Assembly: GCF_900291985.1 (NCBI RefSeq)
Contig: NZ_LT985980.1
Coordinates: 1,686,001-1,750,000, forward strand
Direction: 5' to 3'
DNA: 64,000 bases
Origin: Lysinibacillus timonensis
Lineage (GTDB): Bacteria > Bacillota > Bacilli > Bacillales_A > Planococcaceae
In this document: positions 17,430-27,725 of the stretch, one piece after another
Position numbering within the stretch: the stretch's first letter is position 1
Layout: each line of letters starts with the position of its first letter
Notes under the pieces: model-generated
The model's database searches: none
The model's input: only the letters and a program-made list of their open reading frames with translations
What the model was told of the DNA's origin: nothing
Made by a program: the position numbers and the translations under genes

Positions 17430-19064
17430 ATGACAAACGACCCATCAAACCAAGGACAACATGAGACAAATTATGAAAATGATAATACGTTAACAAATCG
17501 ACAAGGGCACCCCATTACAAACAACCAAAATATACGAACTGTCGGAAACCGTGGACCTGCAACTTTAGAAAACTATGATTTCATTGAAAAAATAAGTCAC
17601 TTTGACAGAGAAAAGGTTCCTGAGAGAATAGTTCACGCTCGTGGCGCTGGTGCGCATGGATACTTTGAAGCTTATGGAACTGTAGGGGATGAACCAGCGT
17701 CAAAATACACTCGTGCAAAATTGTTCCAAGAAAAAGGTAAGCAAACTCCAGTCTTTGTCCGGTTCTCAACAGTGGTGCATGGTTTACATTCACCTGAAAC
17801 GGTGCGTGATCCACGTGGATTTGCTGTTAAATTTTATACGGAAGATGGTAACTGGGATTTAGTTGGGAACAATTTAAAAATATTCTTTATTCGAGATGCA
17901 ATGAAGTTCCCTGACATGATTCACGCTTTTAGACCAGATCCTGTCACAAATATTCAGGATGCAAGAAGATTCTTCGACTTCTGTGCCAATTCGCCAGAAT
18001 CCTTCCATATGGTGACGCTTGTTTATTCACCATGGGGTATTCCAGCAAATTATCGGATGATGCAAGGCTCTGGAGTAAACACATATAAATGGGTAAACGC
18101 TGAAGGAAAAGCCGTACTTGTTAAATACCATTGGGAGCCAAAACAAGGGATTAAAAATTTAACAGTGAAAGAGGCTGAAGAAATTCAGGGAAAAAACTTT
18201 AACCATGCAACACAGGATTTATATGATGCTATTGAAAGCGGCGATTACCCTGAGTGGGAACTGTTTGTTCAAATTATGGAAGACGGTCCTCATCCAGAAC
18301 TTGATTTTGATCCACTTGATGATACGAAATTATGGCCAAATGATAAGTTCCCATGGTTACCAGTTGGACGAATGGTATTAAACAAAAACCCTGAAAACTT
18401 CCATAATGAAGTTGAACAAGTAGCATTTGGGACAGGTGTCCTTGTAGATGGGTTAGATTTCTCCGATGACAAAATGCTACAAGGAAGAACATTCTCCTAC
18501 TCTGATACACAACGTTATCGAGTTGGCGCGAATTATCTGCAACTACCAATCAATGCAGCAAAAAAACGTGTCGCTACAAACCAAGAAGGTGGACAATTAC
18601 GTTACTATAATGATAAAGCGCCTGGGCAAAACTTGCATGTTAACTACGAACCTTCTAGTATGGGTGGCTTAAAAGAGGCTGAACAAGCTGGGACTGAATA
18701 TACACCTCATATTGAGGGGAATTTAGTTCGCGAATCGATTGATCGCGATGATAATACGAAACAAGCAGGTGAAACTTACCGAAACTTCGAGCAGTGGGAA
18801 AAAGACGAATTAATCAATAACATGGTTAACGACTTAAGCATCTGTCCACAAGAAATACAAGATAAAATGATTGCCTTAGCAGAACAAGCAGATGAGGAAT
18901 ACGGTCGCAGATTAAGAGAAGGACTTGAAGAAAAACGTAAAAACCTGAGCACAAGCAAGACAAATGAGGAATTTGCACAAGAGTTCCATCCACTTGGAGC
19001 GAAAGATGCAAAAAAAGTAATTGATGATGTAGTTAAAAAAGCGCGTAATTCAAAACCATATTAA
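17430..19064 (+). CDS. Monofunctional heme catalase
   Basis: 544 residues from the ATG at 17430 behind AAGGAGG; a frame from 17406 includes that site. Catalytic His in [12 protein letters not shown] (His69), distal Asn in [14 protein letters not shown], and proximal heme Tyr in [17 protein letters not shown]. It converts hydrogen peroxide to water and oxygen. The length is near that of B. subtilis spore catalase KatX (about 547) rather than KatA (about 483), and the place beside sporulation genes fits, but I cannot tell the type from sequence alone. No clear PerR box was seen upstream. Confidence 0.92.
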   Translation: MTNDPSNQGQHETNYENDNTLTNRQGHPITNNQNIRTVGNRGPATLENYDFIEKISHFDREKVPERIVHARGAGAHGYFEAYGTVGDEPASKYTRAKLFQEKGKQTPVFVRFSTVVHGLHSPETVRDPRGFAVKFYTEDGNWDLVGNNLKIFFIRDAMKFPDMIHAFRPDPVTNIQDARRFFDFCANSPESFHMVTLVYSPWGIPANYRMMQGSGVNTYKWVNAEGKAVLVKYHWEPKQGIKNLTVKEAEEIQGKNFNHATQDLYDAIESGDYPEWELFVQIMEDGPHPELDFDPLDDTKLWPNDKFPWLPVGRMVLNKNPENFHNEVEQVAFGTGVLVDGLDFSDDKMLQGRTFSYSDTQRYRVGANYLQLPINAAKKRVATNQEGGQLRYYNDKAPGQNLHVNYEPSSMGGLKEAEQAGTEYTPHIEGNLVRESIDRDDNTKQAGETYRNFEQWEKDELINNMVNDLSICPQEIQDKMIALAEQADEEYGRRLREGLEEKRKNLSTSKTNEEFAQEFHPLGAKDAKKVIDDVVKKARNSKPY

Positions 19065-19072
19065 AACAATTT

Positions 19073-19105
19073 AAAAACCCGTGATTCTCACAATCACGGG
19101 TTTTT
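19073..19105. terminator. Bidirectional terminator between catalase and spoVR
   Basis: AAAAACCCGTGATT, a five-base loop, then AATCACGGGTTTTT; A- and T-tracts on both sides serve the two convergent genes. A GTGCCTGGCAC motif follows at about 19108. Confidence 0.85.
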
Positions 19106-19122
19106 GAGTGCCTGGCACCGCT

Positions 19123-20529
19123 CTACATATACCTACGATAATTTTTTTTACCATCGTATGTGTATAGGATTGGCTTTTCTTCCACAAATGTTTCCATATG
19201 AACTGGACGACCCCATAATTTATATATATATTGAAGAACATTCTCTAAATAAGTCGAATCCAATTCCATTCCTTCATATCCATGCTTTAAATAGAGTTCA
19301 CCGTTTCTTAAATAGTCACCGTTATCTACAACAATATAAGGGAATCCACCATTTACGCGCATTGACACAAGTTGATCACGTACATTTTCATAATCCTTAT
19401 CACTAATACGATATTCAAGTCCTTTTTTCTCGAACAAATACATATCTTCCTGCTCAACTAGTTCTTTCGTTAAATAATTTCGGATAAAGGAAATATCTGA
19501 TTCAATTTCCCTTACTTCAAAAATCTTTTGTCTGCCAGATCCCGGGTTTACGCCCATCCGTTTCATTTCATCTGTTGGGTTATCATAACGTTTTTCAATA
19601 TCTTCGAAAATTTTAAGTCCGAGATAATATGGATTAATGGTAGTTTTAGAAGGCTGAACCACTCCAGCATTCAGTTTTGCATACTCAATCGTCTCATCTG
19701 TTGTTAAATCAAGTTCACGCATGATTCTTTGATGCCAGTATGAAGCCCATCCCTCGTTCATAATTTTCGTTTCAAGCTGAGGCCAGAAGTAAAGCATTTC
19801 TTCGCGCATCATTGTTAATATATCTCGTTGCCATTCTTCAAGCTCTCGACTGTACTCTTCAATAAAGAGCAATAGATCTTTCTCTGGTTTTGGTGGAAAC
19901 TTTTTCTTTTTTATTCGATATGTTTTTTCCTCTTGTTTTCCGATTTGATCCAATTTCCACAAATCATCATATGGTGTTCTAATGGTTTCAGTTATCTCAT
20001 CATCGTCTTCTTCATTTAAGTTATACATTAGTTTTGGTCTTAATAAGGATGGATCAATATGCTCTTGAATTGCTAGAACTGCATCTAGAAATTCCTCAAC
20101 TTCCTCTTTTCCGTATAACATTTCATAATGGGCAATACGTTCAGCAGTAGCCGTCATACTCTCAACCATATCTCTTCTAGTATTCGAGAATCGTATATTA
20201 TTTTTAAAGAAATCACAGTGAGCGAGCACATGGGCAATAATTAATTTGTTTTGTGTTAATGTATTGGTATCAAGTAAGAACGCGTAACATGGATCCGAGT
20301 TAATTACAAGCTCGTAAATTTGACTTAGCCCAAAGTCATATTGAAGTTTCATTTTATGAAATTGTTTCCCGAAACTCCAATGAGTAAATCGGGTTGGCAT
20401 TCCATATGCACCGATTGTATAGATGACATCTGCAGGACATATCTCATAGCGCATCGGAAAATAATCTAAGCCAAACCCATTTGCAATTTCAGTAATCTCA
20501 TCAATGGCTCTATGAAGCTGTTTTTCCAT
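19123..20529 (-). CDS. spoVR: Stage V sporulation protein R
   Basis: 468 residues, the same length as B. subtilis SpoVR. Recognisable conserved blocks include [47 protein letters not shown] and [18 protein letters not shown]. Made in the mother cell and needed for a normal spore cortex; the molecular activity is unknown. Lies 48 bp downstream of yhbH and is probably co-transcribed with it. SpoVR, YhbH and PrkA homologues travel together in many bacteria (YcgB, YeaH, YeaG in enterics). Confidence 0.95.
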   Translation of the reverse strand: MEKQLHRAIDEITEIANGFGLDYFPMRYEICPADVIYTIGAYGMPTRFTHWSFGKQFHKMKLQYDFGLSQIYELVINSDPCYAFLLDTNTLTQNKLIIAHVLAHCDFFKNNIRFSNTRRDMVESMTATAERIAHYEMLYGKEEVEEFLDAVLAIQEHIDPSLLRPKLMYNLNEEDDDEITETIRTPYDDLWKLDQIGKQEEKTYRIKKKKFPPKPEKDLLLFIEEYSRELEEWQRDILTMMREEMLYFWPQLETKIMNEGWASYWHQRIMRELDLTTDETIEYAKLNAGVVQPSKTTINPYYLGLKIFEDIEKRYDNPTDEMKRMGVNPGSGRQKIFEVREIESDISFIRNYLTKELVEQEDMYLFEKKGLEYRISDKDYENVRDQLVSMRVNGGFPYIVVDNGDYLRNGELYLKHGYEGMELDSTYLENVLQYIYKLWGRPVHMETFVEEKPILYTYDGKKNYRRYM

Positions 20530-20577
20530 TCATGAACCCCCTCCAATTTCCGATTCTCTGAAATCATGCTTCTGAAT

Positions 20578-21735
20578 TTATACCTCTATTTTCTTTTGGA
20601 AAAATCGTTTTAGCGCCTCATATACATCATTTTTTTGTTTTAATATATAGTATCTAAATTTTGGATCGTCAATTTTCCGGTAAACGCTCATTAAGGTTGA
20701 ATATCGGTTATGTGCATTGACTTCACCATATCCAAACATACTAGATACTTGCATAAGTTCTTTCACTAGCTTTAAGCATTTTTCATTGTCCGTTGAGAAA
20801 TTATCACCATCAGAAAAATGAACTGGATAAATATTATAACGCGAAGGGTTATACTTCCCTTGAACCAATTCTAAAGCTTTGGCATATGCTGATGAGCAGG
20901 CAGTACCTCCGCTTTCGCCCTTTGTAAAGAATTCTTCCTCTGTCACCACTTTAGCTTCCGTATGGTGTGCAATAAATTCAATGTCTACATACTCATATTT
21001 TGTTCTTAAAAATCTAGTCATCCAGAAGAAAAAGCTTCTGGCACAATACTTTTCAAATGCCCCCATCGATCCACTCGTATCCATCATCGCAAGGACAACC
21101 GCTTTAGATTCTGGTTTAATTACCTCATCCCACGTCTTGAAACGTAAATCATCATTATGGAAAGGAGCTATTTTAGCTTTCCCTTTCATAGCATTACGTT
21201 TGATTGCGGTAAGAATCGTTCTTTTCTTATCGATATTCCCCATTAAACCTTTTTTTCGAATATCGTTAAATTCAACCTTCTCAATTGTGATATTCTCTTT
21301 TTCTTTCTCTTGTAAATTTGGTAGTTCAAGCTCATTAAATAAGATATTTTGTACTTCCTCTAAACTTACCTCAGCTTCATAATAATCTTCTCCTGGTGCA
21401 TCACCCGGTTTATTTCCTTTCCCTGGACCCTTTTCCGCCGGCCCTCGTTCACGAGCAACAACATCCCCAACCTTGCTATCACCTTTCCCTTGGCCAACAT
21501 GCTTTGATTTGTCGTAGTTATATCTAATTTTGTATTCATCTAGCGAACGAATTGGAATTTTAATAACCTCTCGCCCATTCGACATAATAATACTTTCTTC
21601 ACTGACGATGTCTGGTAAATTGTTTTTAATAGCGTCCCTTACCTTCTCCATGTGGCGTTGCTGGTCTTGGTGCCCTTTACGATGGAGGGACCAATTTTCC
21701 TTCGAGATGACAAACTGTTTTTGATTATCGCTCAT
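20578..21735 (-). CDS. yhbH: DUF444 protein YhbH
   Basis: 385 residues from the ATG at 21735 ([20 protein letters not shown]), which has GAGG five bases upstream; the longer frame to 21750 covers the site. A Gly/Lys-rich basic linker ([20 protein letters not shown]) is followed by a von Willebrand A-like domain with the metal motif DTSGSMG. In B. subtilis it is needed for efficient sporulation and acts with PrkA. Sits between prkA and spoVR on the same strand, but separated from prkA by the opposite-strand SLH gene. Confidence 0.93.
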   Translation of the reverse strand: MSDNQKQFVISKENWSLHRKGHQDQQRHMEKVRDAIKNNLPDIVSEESIIMSNGREVIKIPIRSLDEYKIRYNYDKSKHVGQGKGDSKVGDVVARERGPAEKGPGKGNKPGDAPGEDYYEAEVSLEEVQNILFNELELPNLQEKEKENITIEKVEFNDIRKKGLMGNIDKKRTILTAIKRNAMKGKAKIAPFHNDDLRFKTWDEVIKPESKAVVLAMMDTSGSMGAFEKYCARSFFFWMTRFLRTKYEYVDIEFIAHHTEAKVVTEEEFFTKGESGGTACSSAYAKALELVQGKYNPSRYNIYPVHFSDGDNFSTDNEKCLKLVKELMQVSSMFGYGEVNAHNRYSTLMSVYRKIDDPKFRYYILKQKNDVYEALKRFFQKKIEV

Positions 21736-22149
21736 ATTATCCTCACCCATCTATTAATTAATTTCAATTAGCGAACGACTCGTCAAAAAGTGCCATTTAA
21801 ATACTATCGCCTGAAACGGAAAAGCACTTTTCATATAATATGAGAATTTTCTGACATACTTCACTTTTTTTTAAAAAATAAAAAAGACAACAACTTGGAA
21901 TAGTGGCTAAGGTGTATTCTTGGGAAGATATTATCTATAAACGATGAACATTTTAAATTGCACCTCTACTTTATATTAATGCTATGCTTTTTAGAATATT
22001 TATTAAATAGTTGTAAAATAGAAGTGGAATGTTAAATTTTGTTTTTTATCCTATGGAGTAGGATTTACTGGGAAAAATTGTAACATATCTTCGTTTTATC
22101 CGACTAACTTTAAAGTAGGAATTTTTAAAAAAAACGATGAGGTGAGTTT
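21736..22149. other. Intergenic region between yhbH and the SLH gene
   Basis: About 410 bp, AT-rich, with no supported open frame. AAAAGTGC (near 21788) and GCACTTTT (near 21825) could pair across a loop of about 30 bases. It must contain the promoters of the two divergent genes, but I found no convincing boxes. Confidence 0.5.
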
Positions 22150-23130
22150 ATGAAGAAACAATTGGCGTTATTAGGACTGGTAGTTGGGATTCTTCTATCA
22201 TCGGTGGGAACCACTTCAGTATCAGCTTCAGGGGTGCATTACAAGGATGTAAACAAAGAAGATAACTTTTACGATGCGGTGGAATATTTACTGGAAAAAG
22301 GAGCAATCAGTAAAACACTTCCACATTTCCGACCATACGAAAATATAACACGAGGTCAGTTTGCTAGTATATATGCAAAAGCGAATGATTACAAAGTACA
22401 AGATGTATTACAATTACACCCTAACCCTATTTTTAAAGATGTTCCGAAAAATCATCAATTTTACCCATATGTTCAGGCGATGTATCCAAACGTTATGACG
22501 GGTTACAGTAATTATGTTTATAGCCCTAAGTATTTCGGAATAAATGATAATTTAACACGTGGGCAATTTGCAGGAATTTTAGTGAGAAATTATGGGTTAA
22601 TTACAGCTGAGAGCTATATCGAACACGGCGGAACTGTATCGGATATCTTTGATGGTAAAAATTTTAAAGGTCAGTGGGGGCAACACATAGCGACACTAGA
22701 AACGATTGGTATAATGAATGGTTATGGCGATGGTACGTTTAAGCCTAACGAACCTATTAAGCGTTCGCAATTTGTTAACATGTTATATAAGGCGTTAGGC
22801 GTTGAAGTTGTGCGTGATACTATACTTACCGATTACTACAAGTACGAAATAAGTAGTTTAAGAAAATTAGGAATAACAGATGAAGTTATTTTTGAAAAAG
22901 TCAAATCGCTAAAAGAGAACGATGTTATGAATTATGTAGATTCCTATGAGAATTATTGGTGGATGAATGATGCTGATGGATTTACAGAAAATTATATATT
23001 AGAGATTCGCAAAGAAGGGGAGATCTTGTTTGAAGATATAAACGTTAAAATGATCGTTACTAAAGATCAATACGGTTCTAGAAAGTTTGTATTTGAGAAG
23101 ATTAAAGAAGCACCATTAGAAACACCATGA
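22150..23130 (+). CDS. S-layer homology (SLH) domain cell-surface protein
   Basis: 326 residues. Signal peptide (MKKQLALLGLVVGILLSSVG, cleavage after SVSA) and three SLH repeats: FYDAVEYLLEKGAISKTLPH..NITRGQFA, FYPYVQAMYPN..NLTRGQFAGI, and WGQHIATLETIGIMNGYGDG..IKRSQFVN. The remaining 110 residues are not recognised. SLH domains bind pyruvylated secondary cell-wall polymer and tether the protein to the wall. GAGGTGAG precedes the ATG. It lies on the opposite strand between prkA and yhbH. Coding-like sequence without a start follows the stop, so the C-terminus may have been shortened by mutation. Confidence 0.88.
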   Translation: MKKQLALLGLVVGILLSSVGTTSVSASGVHYKDVNKEDNFYDAVEYLLEKGAISKTLPHFRPYENITRGQFASIYAKANDYKVQDVLQLHPNPIFKDVPKNHQFYPYVQAMYPNVMTGYSNYVYSPKYFGINDNLTRGQFAGILVRNYGLITAESYIEHGGTVSDIFDGKNFKGQWGQHIATLETIGIMNGYGDGTFKPNEPIKRSQFVNMLYKALGVEVVRDTILTDYYKYEISSLRKLGITDEVIFEKVKSLKENDVMNYVDSYENYWWMNDADGFTENYILEIRKEGEILFEDINVKMIVTKDQYGSRKFVFEKIKEAPLETP

Positions 23131-23248
23131 TGTGGCAGATTATTTAGCGAAACAATATTATAAAAGAAAAAAGCAAAAGTTTATCGTGTAAGTAGTACAG
23201 ATAATGTGGAGAAAATCCAAACTCACATTAAATCTTTAATATCGTAGA
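23126..23248 (+). pseudogene. Possible frameshifted remnant of the SLH protein C-terminus
   Basis: Overlapping the SLH stop, a second frame reads HDVADYLAKQYYKRKKQK without a start codon, and a third frame continues KVYRVSSTDNVEKIQTHIKS LIS before a stop. Together they look like a continuous peptide split by one or two frameshifts. No homologue is known to me; it may be chance. Confidence 0.25.
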
Positions 23249-23283
23249 AGTAGTATAATGATTAACAGTTAATTTAGCGCATA

Positions 23284-23314
23284 AAAACGCTTGGATTTAT
23301 CCAAGCGTTTTCGT
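23284..23314. terminator. Terminator downstream of the SLH gene
   Basis: AAAACGCTTGGAT and ATCCAAGCGTTTT form a 13-bp stem with a TT loop, about 150 bp after the SLH stop. Confidence 0.8.
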
Positions 23315-23713
23315 TATTGAATTTCCAATTGTTTCTTAAAAATATGACATTTATCACTTCTATTTACTTCAAAATGACAAATCATCTTTGATAGTAAATA
23401 TAGAGGCAGAAGTTACTTCAGTATTATTCTGATTTTATAAGGATACTCCATATCCACTATTTTCAGGATATCTATACAAATAACAAACTACTTTTCCATC
23501 CTTTTAAAAACAATTTGGTTCATCTCTTTACTAACTGTTTCTTGAATATCATCCAATTTATAACCTACTGTTTCATATTGCTAATTTGGATGCTATTTCA
23601 ATGTTGGTCCACTGAAATGAACTTCTTACTAGATTTTGTGGACAAACTTTTGAATGTTATTGGTATAACATAATTATTAACTATTCAAAGAAGATGGTAT
23701 GTGGTTAACTATT
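23315..23713. other. Gene-free stretch before the prkA 3' end
   Basis: About 400 bp with no open frame that has a start and ribosome-binding site. A short minus-strand run near 23585-23500 (KLDDIQETVSKEMNQIVFKRMEK) looks protein-like but is interrupted, so it may be gene decay. I see nothing else. Confidence 0.4.
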
Positions 23714-25609
23714 CTATCTATTTAGAAGACTACCTACATAACGTAACAGTTCATTCGCACTTGTTGTATTGTAGCCGTACTCATCAACAAGGGTTGCAAT
23801 AACTTCGTTGATTTTCTTTAATTGAGACTCATCCGGCGTTGTGGAAGACGTTGTAATTTTTACAATATCTTTTAAATCCGCAAATAACTTCTTCTGAATT
23901 GCTTCTCTTAATCTCTCATGAGAATTGTAATCAAAACGTTGTCCTTTTCTAGCATAAGCTGAAAGGCGAATGAGTATTTCTTCTCGGAATGCCTTTTTTG
24001 CATTTTCTGATACGCCAATTTGTTCTTCAATGGAACGCATTAATTTCTCATCTGGATTCATTTCTTCTCCAGTTAACGGATCACGTAGTTTATTCTTATT
24101 ACAGAACGCTTCCACATTGTCTAAATAATTATTCATTAAATGTTTTGCTGACTCTTCATAAGAGTAAACAAATGCTTTTTGCACTTCATTCTTCGCTATT
24201 TCATCATACTCTCTTCTTGCAACAGCAATGTAGTTGATATATTTTTCTCGATCTTCCTGAGAGATGGATGGATGCTGGTCAAGGCCATCCTTTAATGCAC
24301 GTAACACATCTAATGCATTGATTGATGGTACTTCCTTACGAATAATGGCAGAAGAAATTCGATTAATCACATATCGTGGGTCAATACCATGCATACCTTC
24401 GTTAGGGTACTCTTTCTTTAACTCCTCCACATCGACAGAATTGAATCCTTCTACGTTTTCCCCATCGTATAAACGCATTTTCTTCAGAAGATCAATTCCC
24501 TGTTTCTTCGGAACTTCAAGTCTTGTTAAAATAGAGAAGATTGCAGCAGCTCGCAGTGCATGTGGTGCAATGTGAACATGCGACATATCACTTTCACGAA
24601 TCATTTTTTCGTAGATTCGTTCTTCCTCACTCACTTTTAGATTATAAGGGATTGGTATAACAATTATACGAGAGTGAAGCGCTTCGTTCTTTTTATTAGA
24701 AATGAAGCTACGGTACTCCGTTTCATTTGTATGGGCAACAATTAGCTCATCTGCTGAAATTAAAGCAAAACGACCAGCCTTGAAATTTCCTTCCTGTGTT
24801 AAAGATAATAAATGCCATAGAAACTTTTCATCCAACTTTAACATTTCCTGGAATTCCATCATACCTCGGTTGGCTTTGTTAAGCTCGCCATCAAATCGAT
24901 ACGCACGTGGGTCAGACTCAGAACCGTACTCAGCAATTGTCGAGAAGTCGATACTTCCAGTTAGATCGGCAATATCTTGAGACTTTGGATCAGACGGTGT
25001 AAATGTCCCTATACCGACCCGTCTATCTTCTGAGAAAAAGATTCTTTCAATCATAACATCTTCAATTCGACCACCATACTCTTGTTCAAGTCGCATAGTA
25101 TTTAATGGTGATAAACTACCTTCTATTCGAATGCCATATTCATTATAAAAATCTTCTCTTAAATGATGAGGTATTAAGTGTAACGGATCCTCATGCATTG
25201 GGCAGCCTTTAATGGCATATACCGCACCCTCATCTGTTCTTGAAAACTGCTCAAGGCCTCTTTTTAACATTGTTACAATTGTTGATTTACCACCACTTAC
25301 AGGACCCATTAACAATAAAATACGCTTCCTAACATCAAGTCGTCTTGCAGCTGGGTGGAAATATTCCTCAACTAATCGCTCAAGTGCGGATTCTAATCCA
25401 TAAATTTCTCTATTAAAGAAATTATAAAATTTTTGTCCGTTTTTTTCTTCTACTCCTGAACTACTAATCATACTATAAACGCGAGAGTGTGCCGTTTGAG
25501 CAATTTCTGGCCTTTCTTTGACAAGTTCTAAATATTCCGCGAAAGTACCTTCCCACTTCAACCTATTCTCTTCATCACGGTATTTCCTTACCTTATTTAA
25601 AATGTCGAT
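23714..25609 (-). CDS. prkA: PrkA serine protein kinase/AAA+ protein, probable ATC start
   Basis: Placing the start at the ATC at 25609 gives 631 residues, the length I recall for B. subtilis PrkA, and the first residues (DILNKVRKYRDEENRLKWEG) align with its N-terminus. GGAGG (25621-25617) lies seven bases before this ATC. The alternative TTG at 25684 adds 25 residues and has no ribosome-binding site. The N-terminal AAA domain has Walker A GPVSGGKST; the C-terminal PrkA domain follows. In sporulation it acts in the mother cell, upstream of SigK-dependent genes, with YhbH. Confidence 0.93.
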   Translation of the reverse strand: MDILNKVRKYRDEENRLKWEGTFAEYLELVKERPEIAQTAHSRVYSMISSSGVEEKNGQKFYNFFNREIYGLESALERLVEEYFHPAARRLDVRKRILLLMGPVSGGKSTIVTMLKRGLEQFSRTDEGAVYAIKGCPMHEDPLHLIPHHLREDFYNEYGIRIEGSLSPLNTMRLEQEYGGRIEDVMIERIFFSEDRRVGIGTFTPSDPKSQDIADLTGSIDFSTIAEYGSESDPRAYRFDGELNKANRGMMEFQEMLKLDEKFLWHLLSLTQEGNFKAGRFALISADELIVAHTNETEYRSFISNKKNEALHSRIIVIPIPYNLKVSEEERIYEKMIRESDMSHVHIAPHALRAAAIFSILTRLEVPKKQGIDLLKKMRLYDGENVEGFNSVDVEELKKEYPNEGMHGIDPRYVINRISSAIIRKEVPSINALDVLRALKDGLDQHPSISQEDREKYINYIAVARREYDEIAKNEVQKAFVYSYEESAKHLMNNYLDNVEAFCNKNKLRDPLTGEEMNPDEKLMRSIEEQIGVSENAKKAFREEILIRLSAYARKGQRFDYNSHERLREAIQKKLFADLKDIVKITTSSTTPDESQLKKINEVIATLVDEYGYNTTSANELLRYVGSLLNR

Positions 25610-25918
25610 AGTATCGCCTCCATTCCTCGTGGCATGGTTTATTAAACATACTATGAATTTTTTTAGGTTATGATACCAAATCAATTTCGAATTTTGGCTG
25701 ATTCTTTTCCACTTTTGTTAATTTTACGCTGATCGTGACTTAATTTGTTTTTCGTATTTTTTGCTTAACTTCAGTGGACTAGTAGAGAATACTAAGGTAA
25801 CGAAGACTCAATACATGTAGTAAGATTACAATCATAATTTTGGAAATATATTGGTTATTTTACTCTGGTCTACTGTAGCAATTAAGACATCCTAAATTTC
25901 TGCATGATAACTTGGTAA
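25610..25918. other. Gene-free stretch upstream of prkA
   Basis: About 310 bp, AT-rich. It should carry the prkA promoter, but I could not place boxes with confidence. No open frame, repeat or hairpin stands out. Confidence 0.5.
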
Positions 25919-26427
25919 TTAATTCTGTTCGTAACCTTTGTTCATCAAACTTAGTCTCCTTAGTTCCTTATACTCAATCTTCCCTTCCTTTACTACAACA
26001 ACGTTAAATGTAAAAGGCCTTGTTTGCAGTTGCATATCAGCTCTTGTAACGGGCTGATGCTCAGGGTAAAGAAAACTTGTAATCGTTCCGTCAGGTTCCC
26101 GATTTGCTAGTACAACTTTATTTACATCAGCAATCGTCTTTTTTCTTAATTCAGTTAATAAGTCGTCAACTGAGATTCTTGCCTTTTTTAAGTTCTTATC
26201 TAGTATTTTTCCATTTTGAATTAGTGGAAGTGGCGAATCGCTACAAAGTGTCGGAATGGGAGCCACTTTAAAGTTAAAAAAGTTCCTAATATATATAAAC
26301 TGACTAGCACAGATATCGTAATGAATGACCCTTGTAATCCCAACCCTTCATCAGACAGTGGGTGTGCGATGATATTCCCTATAATCATTGCAATTGTATA
26401 ATCAAGTAATCTAAGTTGTGAAATCAA
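25919..26427 (-). pseudogene. DUF421 (YetF-like) membrane protein, frameshifted and 5'-truncated
   Basis: Two overlapping minus-strand frames encode adjoining parts of one DUF421 protein. The first (26427-26221) gives membrane helices from ISQLRLLDYTIAMIIGNI to FLTLKWLPFRHF and then fails. The second (from within 26266 to 25919) continues SDSPLPLIQNGKILDKNLKK through the soluble domain ending LRRLSLMNKGYEQN. A one-base change near 26235-26240 would rejoin them. The usual first helix and the ATG are missing upstream of 26427, so the gene is broken in two ways. Confidence 0.8.
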
Positions 26428-26682
26428 ACTGTTACTTTAAAATAAAGCATGATCAAAAATGCCTCGCAAACTATATTTTACGGTAAAAGAAACAATCCAA
26501 TTTAAAAAAAGATTAATCAAAATGGATTGTTATCCAGCAGATATATTTTAGGCTTTATAAAAAAGTTTGATTATTTTCTAACTGTATTGCTCCACAATCG
26601 TGCCCGATAATTGAAATGCGATGTTCTATTAGCTGGGTTATTCACACTTAGGTGTTCAGGTTAAGCTTCAAGTGGAAAAAGT

Positions 26683-26868
26683 AGCCGGAAAATTTCCGCT
26701 TAATTAAAAAATAGAATAAAAAATTGCTGAAATAGACGGAGAAATTCCGCTTATCGACTCGAAAATGGCGAAAAAGGAGGATTTTCCTCTGCATAGCCGG
26801 AAAATTTCCCCTTATTTACCCCAGAATATAGATGTATTCGGCATTTAACCGGAAAATTTCCGCTAATT
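26683..26868. repeat. Array of four palindromic GCCGGAAAATTTCCGC-type units
   Basis: Units start at about 26683, 26734, 26794 and 26846 (steps 51, 60, 52), each an imperfect palindrome centred on GGAAAATTTCC or GGAGAAATTCC followed by GCTTA or similar. A weaker related hairpin (GGAGGATTTTCCTC) lies at 26776. The same family recurs at 53263-53446. No gene lies in 26428-27065. Confidence 0.8.
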
Positions 26869-27065
26869 TCACTTTCATAGTTGTGCTTAAAAATGCTTTA
26901 CGAAACCTCTCATTGATGAATCCATCCACTCTATCTCATAATCTGGCCCTTTCCTTGAAGAAATGCACAATTCTTGTTGCAGAATTGCGCACGATTGTTG
27001 AAGATCGTTATTCAACTAAAACCCTCGTAAGTTTATGTGTAATCATTAACAAGTCCACAAGACAT

Positions 27066-27323
27066 TCAATTTTCATGAGTTTGTTTAGATATTACATCCA
27101 AATCTTCTCCCAAACGTTTCGTGGCTTCAAATATAACGCCATCATAACTTTTTATGTCAAAATAGCCAATATAATAATCCCATACATCTGAATGATTTGA
27201 ATATTCAGCAATACTTTTTATAATTTTGTTGAACAAAATTATAGCTTCCTCTTCTGTCGGGTGTTCTTCAACCATAAGTCTAAACTTAATATTTTCTCCT
27301 TTAAATGCTGCTGCGGTTGTCAC
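27066..27323 (-). CDS. Hypothetical small protein, 5' end uncertain, possibly a remnant
   Basis: The visible frame from a GTG gives 85 acidic residues (FRLMVEEHPTEEEAIILFNK, VWDYYIGYFDIKSYDGVIFE). No ribosome-binding site precedes that GTG. The frame stays open upstream for about 25 more codons (YLIFVIKGEVLDQTQETFEK) that look like part of the same protein, but they contain no ATG, GTG or TTG. Either the gene has lost its beginning or it uses an unusual start. I do not recognise the family. Confidence 0.4.
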   Translation of the reverse strand: MTTAAAFKGENIKFRLMVEEHPTEEEAIILFNKIIKSIAEYSNHSDVWDYYIGYFDIKSYDGVIFEATKRLGEDLDVISKQTHEN

Positions 27324-27443
27324 TATTTCATCCAGTTTCTCAAATGTTTCCTGAGTTTGATCTAAAACTTCACCTTTTATGACGAATATAAGATATGAAT
27401 TTTAAGCTATGAAAAAAGTGAGTATGTTCACGTTATTTCTTTT

Positions 27444-27473
27444 GAATATAAGCTTTACCAAATACATATATAT
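27444..27473 (+). promoter_or_regulatory. Candidate SigE promoter of cotJABC
   Basis: GAATATA (27444-27450), a 14-bp spacer, then CATATATAT (27465-27473) resembles the mother-cell SigE consensus (ATATT, 14 bp, CATACAAT). It lies 28 bp before the cotJA ATG. In B. subtilis cotJ is SigE-dependent, which supports the reading. Confidence 0.5.
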
Positions 27474-27500
27474 TGGTGATGCAAATGAAAGGAGGATAAA

Positions 27501-27725
27501 ATGTATTCTCAGTATAAGTATTGGAAACCCTTTGTAAGTCCTTTTGACCCTTGTAGACCAATACTCGTAAAAAGTTATTCCACACCTCCACAACTTTACA
27601 TGAACTTTCAACCACCCGGTTTGCCACAATTCCAATCTCCTAAACAAGCATTAATGCACGGTACTCTTTGGCCACAACTATATAGCCCATATCCAGATCC
27701 GAAAAAAGGGGGGGCGAAATTGTGA
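27501..27725 (+). CDS. cotJA: Spore coat-associated protein CotJA
   Basis: 74 residues rich in Pro, Tyr and Trp (YKYWKPFVSPFDPCRPILVK, PPQLYMNFQPPGLPQFQSP, ALMHGTLWPQLYSPYPDP), as expected for CotJA. GGAGG five bases before ATG. It is the first gene of the cotJ operon and overlaps cotJB by four bases (GTGA). The proteins assemble in the inner coat of the spore. Confidence 0.92.
   Translation: MYSQYKYWKPFVSPFDPCRPILVKSYSTPPQLYMNFQPPGLPQFQSPKQALMHGTLWPQLYSPYPDPKKGGAKL

Noticed and set aside
26683..26868. Possible CRISPR array
   Set aside because: Units are short palindromes with diverged sequence, only four copies, spacers not unique 30-mers and no cas genes in the window.
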